Shown here piece after piece: positions 37,664 to 45,598 of a DNA stretch of 64,000 bases. Below the pieces are notes generated by a model. It saw only the letters and a program-made list of their open reading frames with translations. It made no database searches and was not told the origin of the DNA. The DNA lies in NCBI RefSeq assembly GCF_900107925.1, contig NZ_FNUJ01000002.1, forward strand, positions 1,116,001 to 1,180,000, read 5' to 3'. Source of the stretch: Amycolatopsis pretoriensis (lineage in GTDB: Bacteria > Actinomycetota > Actinomycetes > Mycobacteriales > Pseudonocardiaceae). The translations under genes and the position numbers were made by a program. Positions within the stretch are counted from its first letter, which is position 1. Each line of letters begins with the position of its first letter.

Positions 37664-39843
37664 CCGAGACCCACCTGCTCGGCATCCGCCACCACGGCCC
37701 GGGATCCGCCCGGGCCGTGGCGACGCGGCTCGCCGAACTGGAGCCCGACGTCGTGCTGATCGAGGGTCCCCCGGAAGCCGACGCCCTGGTCGAGCTGACC
37801 GAGGACCCGGCGATGCAGCCGCCGGTCGCGCTGCTGGCATACGCGACCGACGACGTCTCGCGGGCCGCGTTCTGGCCGTTCGCCGTCTTCAGCCCCGAGT
37901 GGCAAGCGCTGACGTACGCGCGGGAAGCCGGGATTCCCGTGCGGTTCTGCGATCTCCCGGCCGCGCACACGTTCGCCGCCGGTCCGGACGAGCACGCGGG
38001 CCCGCCGGTCGACCCGCTGGCGCTGCTGGCCTCGGCCGGCGGCTACGACGACCCGGAGCGCTGGTGGGACGACGTCGTCGAGTCCCGGCGGGACAGCGAA
38101 AACCCGTTCGACGTGATCGCGGACGCGATGACGGCGGTGCGCGAAGACGAAGACCCGCCCCAGGGCAGCGAAGCGCGGCGCGAGGCGTACATGCGCTCGG
38201 TGCTGCGCCGCACCCGCAAGGACGGCTTCGAGAACATCGCAGTCGTCTGCGGCGCCTGGCACGTGCCCGCACTGGCCGATCCGCTGCCGCCGGCGTCGCA
38301 CGACCAGTCCGTCCTCAAAGGACTGCCGAAGCGGAAGGTCGCGTGCACGTGGGTGCCGTGGACCCACGGCCGCCTCGCCACGGCCAGCGGCTACGGCGCG
38401 GGCGTGCGCTCCCCCGGCTGGTACCACCACCTGTTCACCACGCCGGACGACGTCACCACGCGCTGGCTGGCCGGCGTCGCGGCGGTGCTGCGCGAGGAAG
38501 ACCTGCCCGTCTCGACCGCGCACGTCATCGAGGCGGTCCGGCTGGCCGAAACCCTGGCCACGCTGCGCGGGCGGTCCTCGGCCGGGCTGGCCGAGGTCAC
38601 CGAAGCCACCCGATCGGTGCTGTGCGGCGGCGACGAGGTGCAGGTCGAGCTGGTCACGCGGCGGCTGGTCGTCGGGGAACGGCTCGGCGAGGTGCCCGAC
38701 CGGGTGCCGCAGCCACCGCTGGCCGCAGATCTCACCGCGACGGCGAAACGCTTGCGGCTCAAGAAGGATCCGATCGTCAAGGAGCTCGACCTCGACCTGC
38801 GCACCCCCGGCGGGCTCGACCGCTCGAAGCTGCTGCACCGGCTGCGGATCCTGGGCATCGAGTGGGGCAGCCGGGAGGCGTCGGCGCGGCGGAACAAGGG
38901 CACGTTCCGGGAAACCTGGGCGCTGGCCTGGGAACCGTCGTTCGAGGTCGACCTGGTCGCGGCGGCGGTGTACGGCACGACAGTGCCGTCGGCGGCCACC
39001 GCCGCGGTCCGCGGCACCGTCGAGGGCACGCCCCCGCTCGACGAGGTGACCACGGCCGTCGAGAACTGCCTGCTCGCCGACCTGCCGGAGGCGCTGCCCG
39101 AGGCACTCGCGGCACTCGACGCCCGGGCGGCGGCGGACGCGGATGTCGCGCGGCTCATGTCGGCGTTGCCCGCGCTGGCCCGGGCGACGCGCTACGGGAA
39201 CGTGCGCGGCACCGACACGGGCGCGCTGCGCGCGGTCGCCGACCGCATGCTCGACCGGATCTGCGCCGGCCTGCCACCGGCGACGCACGGGATCGACGAC
39301 GACGCCGCGGCCCGGATGGCGCAGCTGGTCGACGGGGTGCACGACGCGACGTCGCTGCTGGGTGAGGAGCCCAAGGAGCGCTGGCTCGCGGCGCTGGCGC
39401 GGCTGGCCGAACGACCGTCGCTGCCGCCGCTGCTGGCCGGGCGGCTCACCCGGATCCTGCACGACGCCGGGCTGCTCGACGCGCTCGACATCGAACTGCG
39501 GCTGGGCCGCGCGCTCACGCCGGGCATCGCGCCATCGGCGGGAGCGGCGTACGTCGAAGGCTTCTTCGACGGCGGCGCGCTGCTGCTGGTGCACGACGAA
39601 GGCCTGCTGCGGGTGATCGACGCGTGGCTCGCGGCGATCCCCGCCGACGTCTTCACCGAGGTGCTCCCGTTGCTGCGCCGGACGTTCGGCGCGTTCAGCG
39701 GACCCGAGAAACGGGCCATCGGCCACCGGGCGGCGGGGCTCGACGGCACCGCGGCGGTCGTCGCGGTGGCCGAGGAACTGGACGAGGACCGGGCGGAACG
39801 CGTGCTGCCCGTGCTGGCGACGCTGTTGGGGGTGGGAGCGTGA
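37660..39843 (+). CDS. DUF5682 protein (possible TraB/ChaN-like catalytic domain)
   Basis: A 727-aa protein. The N-terminus (THLLGIRHHGPGSARAVATRL, His11-His12 with Gly-Pro-Gly; then DVVLIEGPPEADAL with Glu35, and VRFCDLP) looks like the His/Glu motifs of the TraB/ChaN/EreA-type superfamily, some of which are metal-dependent hydrolases; this link is inferred. A later conserved block reads NIAVVCGAWHVPAL. The C-terminal half is helical. It overlaps MoxR upstream and VWA downstream by 4 nt each. It may be the effector or client processed by the ATPase pair. Confidence 0.86.
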   Translation: MTETHLLGIRHHGPGSARAVATRLAELEPDVVLIEGPPEADALVELTEDPAMQPPVALLAYATDDVSRAAFWPFAVFSPEWQALTYAREAGIPVRFCDLPAAHTFAAGPDEHAGPPVDPLALLASAGGYDDPERWWDDVVESRRDSENPFDVIADAMTAVREDEDPPQGSEARREAYMRSVLRRTRKDGFENIAVVCGAWHVPALADPLPPASHDQSVLKGLPKRKVACTWVPWTHGRLATASGYGAGVRSPGWYHHLFTTPDDVTTRWLAGVAAVLREEDLPVSTAHVIEAVRLAETLATLRGRSSAGLAEVTEATRSVLCGGDEVQVELVTRRLVVGERLGEVPDRVPQPPLAADLTATAKRLRLKKDPIVKELDLDLRTPGGLDRSKLLHRLRILGIEWGSREASARRNKGTFRETWALAWEPSFEVDLVAAAVYGTTVPSAATAAVRGTVEGTPPLDEVTTAVENCLLADLPEALPEALAALDARAAADADVARLMSALPALARATRYGNVRGTDTGALRAVADRMLDRICAGLPPATHGIDDDAAARMAQLVDGVHDATSLLGEEPKERWLAALARLAERPSLPPLLAGRLTRILHDAGLLDALDIELRLGRALTPGIAPSAGAAYVEGFFDGGALLLVHDEGLLRVIDAWLAAIPADVFTEVLPLLRRTFGAFSGPEKRAIGHRAAGLDGTAAVVAVAEELDEDRAERVLPVLATLLGVGA

Positions 39844-41009
39844 GCGCGGACACCGAGCGGGCGCGGCGCTGGCGGCTGGTGCTGGGCGCCGAGGGCGCGG
39901 GCGAGGGGTCGGGGCTGTCCGACACCCAGCTGTCCGATGAGGACAGTGGGGTCGACGCGGTGCTGGCCGCCCTCTACGACAAGCCGGACGAAGAGGCCGC
40001 GGGCGGCCCGCGCAGCGCGAACCTGGGTGCGTCGGCACCGCGGGTCGCGCGCTGGCTGGGTGACATCCGGCGGTACTTCCCGAGCACCGTGGTGCAGGTG
40101 ATGCAGCGCGACGCGGTCGACCGGCTGGGCCTGACCCGGATGCTGCTGGAGAAGGAGCTGCTGTCGGCGGTCGAGCCGGACGTGCACCTCGTCGGCACGC
40201 TGCTGTCGCTCAACAGCGTGCTGCCGGAGGAGACGAAGGAGACCGCGCGCGAGGTCGTCCGCAAGGTGGTCGAGGAGCTGGAGGAGCGGCTGGCCGAGCG
40301 CACGCGCGCGGCGATCAAGGGCGCGCTGGACAAGGCGTCGCGCACGCACCGGCCCCGCCCGGGCGACGTCGACTGGGCGCGCACGATCCACCGCAACCTC
40401 AAGCACTACTCCCCCGAGCTGGGCACGATCGTGCCGGAGCAGCTGATCGGCTACGGGCGGCGTCAGCAGGCGGTGCAGCGGGACGTGATCCTGGCGGTCG
40501 ACCAGTCGGGGTCGATGGCGGAGTCGGTGGTGTACTCGGGGCTGTTCGGCGCGGTGCTGGCGTCGATGCGGTCGTTGCGGACGTCGTTCGTGGCGTTCGA
40601 CACGGAGGTCGCGGACCTGACCGAGCACCTCGCCGACCCGGTCGACGTCCTGTTCGGCACCCAGCTGGGCGGCGGCACGGACATCAACCGCGCGATCGCG
40701 TACTGCCAGGGCCTGGTCGGCCGCCCCGAGCAGACGCTGCTGGTACTGATCAGCGACCTGTACGAGGGCGGCGACGAGGAAGAGCTCCTGCACCGCATCG
40801 GCGAGCTGGTGGGCGCGGGAGTCCAGGTGGTGACGCTGCTGGCGCTGTCGGACTCGGGAGCGCCGTCGTACGACCACGAAACCGCGGCAGCGCTGGCCGA
40901 GCTGGGAGTACCGGCGTTCGCGTGCACGCCGGACCAGTTCCCGGAGCTGATGGCGGCGGCGGTGCGGGGTGACGACCTGCAGTCCTGGGTGGCGCGGGAG
41001 ACCAGCTGA
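39840..41009 (+). CDS. VWA-domain protein (CoxE-like)
   Basis: A 389-aa protein. A helical N-terminal part (about residues 1-200) precedes a von Willebrand A domain with an intact MIDAS: DQSGSMAES (DxSxS, near 221), the Thr region GGGTDINRAI and Asp in LISDLYEGG. CoxE/VWA proteins partner MoxR ATPases. It is the last gene of the five-gene operon and is followed by a bL36 gene with its own promoter. GTG 39840 overlaps the upstream stop. Confidence 0.93.
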   Translation: MSADTERARRWRLVLGAEGAGEGSGLSDTQLSDEDSGVDAVLAALYDKPDEEAAGGPRSANLGASAPRVARWLGDIRRYFPSTVVQVMQRDAVDRLGLTRMLLEKELLSAVEPDVHLVGTLLSLNSVLPEETKETAREVVRKVVEELEERLAERTRAAIKGALDKASRTHRPRPGDVDWARTIHRNLKHYSPELGTIVPEQLIGYGRRQQAVQRDVILAVDQSGSMAESVVYSGLFGAVLASMRSLRTSFVAFDTEVADLTEHLADPVDVLFGTQLGGGTDINRAIAYCQGLVGRPEQTLLVLISDLYEGGDEEELLHRIGELVGAGVQVVTLLALSDSGAPSYDHETAAALAELGVPAFACTPDQFPELMAAAVRGDDLQSWVARETS

Positions 41010-41014
41010 GTTGC

Positions 41015-41040
41015 GGAATGAAACTGATGGGTGGGTGGTT
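41015..41040 (+). promoter_or_regulatory. Sigma-R-type promoter upstream of rpmJ
   Basis: GGAAT (41015-41019), 18 bp, GTT (41038-41040), an exact match to the actinobacterial sigma-R (SigR/SigH) thiol-stress consensus GGAAT-N18/19-GTT. The bL36 start codon is 44 bp downstream with AAGGA between. Confidence 0.65.
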
Positions 41041-41084
41041 GAAGCGGATGTGGGCCGGGGTGCCCACGGGAAGGACGGCTCGCC

Positions 41085-41207
41085 ATGAAGGTCCGCAGCT
41101 CGATCCGCTCGCTCGCCCGCCAGCCGGGTGCCCAGGTCATCCGCCGGGGGACGAAGGTGCTGGTGATCAACAAGGACAACCCGCGCAACAAGGCCCGCCA
41201 GGGCTGA
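41085..41207 (+). CDS. rpmJ: Ribosomal protein bL36, zinc-free paralogue
   Basis: A 40-aa protein, [20 protein letters not shown] to NPRNKARQG, matching the C-minus form of 50S subunit protein bL36. The zinc ribbon Cys/His residues of the C-plus form are absent, so it needs no zinc. Such paralogues replace the zinc form under zinc limitation or thiol stress. AAGGA at 41071-41075 precedes ATG 41085. A sigma-R-like promoter lies upstream and two strong hairpins lie downstream; no obvious Zur box was seen. Confidence 0.9.
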   Translation: MKVRSSIRSLARQPGAQVIRRGTKVLVINKDNPRNKARQG

Positions 41208-41222
41208 GGCCCGGAGGGGGAT

Positions 41223-41262
41223 GCGCGGCCGAGCCGGGTGGCCCGACCCGGCTCGGCCGCGC
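41223..41262. terminator. Perfect 17-bp hairpin after rpmJ
   Basis: Arms 41223-41239 and 41246-41262 (GCGCGGCCGAGCCGGGT and its complement) around a 6-nt loop, 16 nt after the stop codon. It lacks a T-tract, as is common in high-GC actinobacteria. Confidence 0.78.
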
Positions 41263-41319
41263 GGCAATCCCGGCAACTGGCCCGACGACGAAGGGGCGGC
41301 CCGCCCGACTGCCGCACCT

Positions 41320-41347
41320 CGCGAGCGGCCGGCGCCGGCCGCTCGCG
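41320..41347. terminator. 28-bp perfect palindrome before the BVMO gene end
   Basis: CGCGAGCGGCCGGC (41320-41333) is followed at once by its exact complement (41334-41347). It lies 28 bp from the 3' end of the minus-strand monooxygenase gene and probably terminates that transcript. Confidence 0.7.
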
Positions 41348-41374
41348 GGAACACCGCAGCGCCGGCCCCGCCGG

Positions 41375-42844
41375 TTACCGCGCCGCGGTCGCTCGGTCCT
41401 CTGCGCGGCCGAAGCGCAGCACTCCGTCGTCGACCCGGCCGAGCCGCATGTCCGCGAAATCCAGCAAATAGTTCTGCCGCATCATCCAAGGCCGCTTCTC
41501 GCCCTGCTTCGGCAGCCCGGGGGCGGCCCTCTTGATGTACCCCGACGCCAGGTCCACGATCGGCCGCGGCCGGCCCGCCGTCGATGCCGACTCCGCGTCC
41601 GGCATGCAGAACGCGAACCCGCGCCGATCCAGGTACGCCAGCAGCCGGCACACGTACTGCGACGTCAAATCCGCCCGCAGCGTCCACGAATTGTTCGTGT
41701 ACCCCACGCACCACGCCAAGTTCGGCACCCCGCCGAACATCATCCCCTTGTACGCCCGCTGGTCGCCCGGCTCGATCGCGCGGCCGTCGACCGTCAGCGC
41801 GATCCCGCCGAACGCCACCAGCCGCAGTCCCGTCGCCGTCACGATGATGTCCGCCTCCAGCGAATGGCCGGACTTCAGCAGAACTCCGGACGAAGTGAAG
41901 CGCGAGATCCCGTCCGTCACGATGTCCGCTTTGCCCGACCGCAGCGCCCGGAACAAGTCCGCGTCCGGCACCAGGCACAGCCGCTGGTCCCACGGGTCGT
42001 ACGACGGCACGAAGTGCGGGTCCACCGGGATCGACGCCGGCAGCTGCGCCGCCACGCGCTTGCGCAACGCCAGCGACGCCCGCTTCGGCAGCCGGCGCAT
42101 CAGCTGGAAGAACAGCGTCCCCATCACGACGTTCTTGCCGCGCACCACCCGGTGCGCGAGCTTCTCCGGCAGCAGCGCCCGGAGCCGGTCGGCCAGCGCG
42201 TCCCGGCCCGGCCGGGCCACGATGTACGACGGCGAGCGCTGCAGCATCGTCACGTGCGCCGCGGTCGAAGCGAGCGCCGGAACGAGCGTCACCGCCGTCG
42301 CGCCGCTGCCGATCACCACGACCCGCTTGTCCGTGTAGTCCAGCGCCGCGGGCCAGTGCTGCGGGTGCACGATCTCGCCCGCGAACTCCGCGCGCCCCGG
42401 GAAGTCGACGACGTGCCCGGACTCGTACGAGTAATAACCACTGCACAGGTACAGGAACCGGCACGTGAACGTCGCCCCGTGCTCGGTCGAAACCGTCCAC
42501 AGCGCCGACGAAGACGACCACGACGCCCGCACCACGCGGTGGCCGAAGCGGATCCGGTCGACGATCCCGTGCGACGCGGCCGTCGAGCGGATGTACGACA
42601 GGATCGACGGGCCGTCCGCGATCGCTTTCGGGTCCTTCCACGGCCGGAACGGGTAGCCGAGCGTGAACATGTCCGAATCGGAGCGGATGCCCGGGTACCG
42701 GAACAGGTCCCAGGTTCCGCCGATCGTGTCACGCGCCTCGAGCACCGCGTACGTCTTGCCCGGCAGCCGCTCCTGCAGCCGGCAGGCCGCGCCGACGCCG
42801 GACAGCCCGGCCCCCACGATCAGGACGTCGACGTGTTCGGTCAT
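41375..42844 (-). CDS. FAD-dependent Baeyer-Villiger-type monooxygenase (EthA-like)
   Basis: A 489-aa flavoprotein: FAD site VDVLIVGAGLSGVGAACRL, the GTW and RYPGIRSDSDMFT motifs of the BVMO/EthA group, an NADPH-binding GSGATAVTLVPAL, and IIVTATGLRL. It closely follows EthA layout. The full BVMO fingerprint FxGxxxHxxxWP is approximated by FAGEIVHPQHWP. It would insert oxygen into ketones or oxidise thioamides and sulfides. It stands alone. Confidence 0.93.
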   Translation of the reverse strand: MTEHVDVLIVGAGLSGVGAACRLQERLPGKTYAVLEARDTIGGTWDLFRYPGIRSDSDMFTLGYPFRPWKDPKAIADGPSILSYIRSTAASHGIVDRIRFGHRVVRASWSSSSALWTVSTEHGATFTCRFLYLCSGYYSYESGHVVDFPGRAEFAGEIVHPQHWPAALDYTDKRVVVIGSGATAVTLVPALASTAAHVTMLQRSPSYIVARPGRDALADRLRALLPEKLAHRVVRGKNVVMGTLFFQLMRRLPKRASLALRKRVAAQLPASIPVDPHFVPSYDPWDQRLCLVPDADLFRALRSGKADIVTDGISRFTSSGVLLKSGHSLEADIIVTATGLRLVAFGGIALTVDGRAIEPGDQRAYKGMMFGGVPNLAWCVGYTNNSWTLRADLTSQYVCRLLAYLDRRGFAFCMPDAESASTAGRPRPIVDLASGYIKRAAPGLPKQGEKRPWMMRQNYLLDFADMRLGRVDDGVLRFGRAEDRATAAR

Positions 42845-42914
42845 GGATTCCAGCCTAACCGAGGTGGGGACCCCGCCGGACCGGGTCGGGGCACCGGTCC
42901 GGCGGGGAAGACCA

Positions 42915-45272
42915 CTACAGCCGCACCACCGTCGTCGCGCCGAAGGTGCCCTTGAGCGGCACCGTCACGGCCTTGCCGCGCACGGTCACCGTCACGCTGT
43001 CCTGCGTCTGCGTCGGGTCCGACACCGCCAGCTGACGCCGTCCGACCGCCACCGACGCCGGCCCCGACACCCGCACGTCACCGGCCGAGCCGGCGGCGAA
43101 GAAGTTCGCCAGCACCGTGCCGTCGGCGACGCGCACCGCCTGCACCACCGAAGTGTTCGCGAGAACGCGCCATGCCCACGACGCCGTCAGCGTGCCGATC
43201 ACGGACGTGCCCGGCAGCACCGCGTACGCGTAGGTCGCGTCGACCGGCTTGACGCCGTGCTCCAGCACCAGCTTCTGGTACCGGCGCGTGTTCGGCGTCG
43301 TCGTGCCCTTGGTGTTGGCGCCGGTGTCGATGTCGCGCCACGCGCCCGTGCGGTCCTCGCGCAGCGCCGTCACCGACGCGTCGTCCAAGAGCACGTACCC
43401 GCCAACGTTCTCCAAGTGCAGCCAGCGCGACCGGCGCAGCGCCGAAGCCTTGCCGAGGTCGGTCGAAACGCGCCGGCCGTCCGCGAGCAGTGCACCGCAG
43501 CCGCCTTCGCCGAGGTTGCGGTTCTCGATCGTCGTACGCACCGCGCTGCCGGACGTGCTGGTGATGCCCGCCCCCAGGCACACGATCCCGGACGGCGTGA
43601 AGAACCACGACTTCTTCGCGACGAGCGAGCCGTCCCAGGACTTGAAGTCGAGCGCGAAGGCGCCGGTGCGCGCGTCCCAGCGGACGCCGCCGGTGTGCGG
43701 GTTCGGGCCGACCGGCACGCCGCCGAACTTCGGGTCGACCGGGCCGTCGTTCTCGGTCGTGCCCGGCAGCAGCAGCGGATCGACCGTCGGCCAGTAGGCG
43801 TCGGTGTAGTGGCCCTTGGCGTTCGGCAGGAAGGTGTAGAGCACGCCGTCGCCGACGTAGAAGCCCTTGAGGTTCTGGCCGTTGATGGACTCGTAGCGCG
43901 AGATGCGCGTCGAGCTGACGCCGAGGGACGCCGACCAGTCGTCGGTGACGTGCACCATCCGGTCCTGCTGGCCGAACACGCGGTGCGTCGCGGTGATCCG
44001 CGCCGGGCGCGCGCCCGAGGCCAGCATGTCCTGCGCGAACTCGATGCCCGGCGTCGCCACGAGGTCCGGGCCCGGCGCGAACCGCTCCGGGTCGGGGATC
44101 TTGAGGAACGGCGCATACGTCCCTTCCTTGATCCACTTCGCGGCGAGGGCGTTGAGGTCGGTCTTGGTCTTGCCGGACGCCGTGCGGGCCAGCACGAGCG
44201 TCGCGACCGTGAGCTGGTGGCCGATGTCGTGCCCGGTCTCGCCCTGACGCGAAAGCATCCGGCCGCGCACCGGCTCCATCAACGCGCCCGCGTAGACGAA
44301 CGGGGCGAAGCTGTCCGCGACGAGCGCGTAGATCTTGTCCTTCAACGGCTGCGGCAGCGCGTACCCGGTGCCCGCCGTGACGTGGATGGCGCCGGCGAGC
44401 GCGGTGAGCAGGACGATGCCGTAGTGCCCGGGGTACGGGATGGTGTCGTGCTGGATGAACGAGCCGTCGACGTGGAAGCCGTCGCCGGCCGCGCGATCCA
44501 GCTTGGCGACGACGCTCGCCGCTCCCCCGCCCGCGACGTCGGTGAGCGCGTCGATGCCGGTCTTGATCCAGGCGGCATCGCCGAGCATCGCGCCGGAAAC
44601 GATCGAGATGAGCGCCTTGTCCGCACGGTTCGCGCCGGTCTCGATCACCGACGCGTTGTTGGCGCGCAGGTTCGGGTTGCCGACGAACCGCTTCACTGGC
44701 GCGAGATAGCGGGTCAGCTGCTCCGCGGTGAGCTGGTCGGCGACCACCGACAGCGTGTGCAGCAGGTAGTACGGGATGCCGATCTCGTAGGTATACCAGT
44801 TGCCGATCTCGCCGACGTTTTCGTTGTACTGGCTCGTGTAGATCAGCTCGAGCGCCGCTTTGATCCGGTCGAGCACGACCGGGTCGCCGGCGAGCGCGCC
44901 GCCGGGGGTGCCCCAGTCGACGGCGATCGCGCGCAGCCGGGCGTACATCGACGTGGTGTAGTCGCTGCCGGGGCCGAGCGGCAGGTCCGTCCACAGTGGA
45001 GCGCCGCCACCGGCGACGGACAGGCTCGCGTTGTAGGCCTTGGCGACGCGGCCCAGGTTCGCGAGGGCTTCGGTGCGTTCGGGCGACGGCCGGTTGATGC
45101 CGGTCTGCAGCTGCCGATAGGCGGCGACGATCGGCGTGGTCGCGGCGGGCACCCCGCTCGTGGCCGGGGTGGACGCGGTTGCTGCGGAAGCGAACGCGGG
45201 ACGTGTGAGCAACACGGTCGAAGCGGCCGCCAGCGCGCCGCCGCGCAGAGCGTTTCTCCGGTTCACGGGCAT
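42915..45272 (-). CDS. Secreted polysaccharide lyase family 8 (hyaluronate/chondroitin/xanthan lyase)
   Basis: A 785-aa exported lyase. A Tat-like signal is visible (NRRNALRGGALAAASTVLLTRPAFA). The alpha-toroid holds the catalytic elements NWYTYEIGIP, NNASVIETGANRADK, and DGFHVDGSFIQHDTIPYPGHYG (His/Tyr); the C-terminal half is the beta-sandwich typical of PL8. It cleaves uronate-containing polymers by beta-elimination, releasing unsaturated uronides. The uronate-oxidation cluster just upstream (45.6-53.8 kb) fits this role. The gap before it holds the 91-bp repeats. Confidence 0.93.
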   Translation of the reverse strand: MPVNRRNALRGGALAAASTVLLTRPAFASAATASTPATSGVPAATTPIVAAYRQLQTGINRPSPERTEALANLGRVAKAYNASLSVAGGGAPLWTDLPLGPGSDYTTSMYARLRAIAVDWGTPGGALAGDPVVLDRIKAALELIYTSQYNENVGEIGNWYTYEIGIPYYLLHTLSVVADQLTAEQLTRYLAPVKRFVGNPNLRANNASVIETGANRADKALISIVSGAMLGDAAWIKTGIDALTDVAGGGAASVVAKLDRAAGDGFHVDGSFIQHDTIPYPGHYGIVLLTALAGAIHVTAGTGYALPQPLKDKIYALVADSFAPFVYAGALMEPVRGRMLSRQGETGHDIGHQLTVATLVLARTASGKTKTDLNALAAKWIKEGTYAPFLKIPDPERFAPGPDLVATPGIEFAQDMLASGARPARITATHRVFGQQDRMVHVTDDWSASLGVSSTRISRYESINGQNLKGFYVGDGVLYTFLPNAKGHYTDAYWPTVDPLLLPGTTENDGPVDPKFGGVPVGPNPHTGGVRWDARTGAFALDFKSWDGSLVAKKSWFFTPSGIVCLGAGITSTSGSAVRTTIENRNLGEGGCGALLADGRRVSTDLGKASALRRSRWLHLENVGGYVLLDDASVTALREDRTGAWRDIDTGANTKGTTTPNTRRYQKLVLEHGVKPVDATYAYAVLPGTSVIGTLTASWAWRVLANTSVVQAVRVADGTVLANFFAAGSAGDVRVSGPASVAVGRRQLAVSDPTQTQDSVTVTVRGKAVTVPLKGTFGATTVVRL

Positions 45273-45343
45273 GGCAATGCCTCCCAGGAAGACATCCTCG
45301 GCTTACAGGGGAAAGGGGATTCAGTTGTGCGGCGGCGGTTTTC

Positions 45344-45589
45344 GGCACCGGAAACTGTCGGTGCCGGGCGATAGACTGGAAACGGGGGGCGCCCCCGCGG
45401 GACCAGGGGCTTCGGGTCGGGGGACCGGGTCAGCGGCGCCCAAAACTGTCGGTGCCAAACGGTAGAGTGGAAACTGGGGGGGCGCCCCCGCGGATCGGGG
45501 ACTGCGGGCGGGGAATCGGGCTGACGGCGCCGGAAACTGTCGGTGCCGGGCGGTAAAGTGGAACCGGGGGGCGCCCCCGCGGGAGGCGC
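45344..45589 (+). repeat. Triple 91-bp tandem repeat in a 326-bp gap
   Basis: Units start at 45344, 45435 and 45526; the third is incomplete at its right end. Each begins GGC(A/G)CC, then AAACTGTCGGTGCC, a TA(G/A)(A)(C/G)T box, TGGAA and a GGGGGCGCCCCC palindrome. The remainder of each unit is less conserved. The gap between the PL8 gene and the KGSADH gene holds nothing else. Confidence 0.85.
45356..45559 (+). promoter_or_regulatory. Three PafBC/RecA_NDp-type promoter motifs
   Basis: TGTCGGTG-N8-TAnnnT occurs three times at fixed 91-bp intervals: 45356-45377 (TAGACT), 45447-45468 (TAGAGT), 45538-45559 (TAAAGT). All match the known LexA-independent DNA-damage consensus in both boxes and in the 8-bp spacer. 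All point right, toward the 3' end of the minus-strand KGSADH gene, where no plus-strand gene is seen. A 12-bp palindrome would lie at the 5' end of each transcript. Confidence 0.66.
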
Positions 45590-45598
45590 CCCGCCGGG

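Noticed and set aside
39192..42641. Open frame of 1149 codons on the minus strand
   Set aside because: It is antisense to DUF5682, VWA and rpmJ and overlaps the BVMO gene in another frame; GC-driven absence of stops.
42915..42965. PL8 C-terminus PLKGTFGA resembling the CTGAAGGGCACC repeat
   Set aside because: Only about 12 bases are similar and the position fits an ordinary PL8 final strand; not convincing as a repeat insertion.
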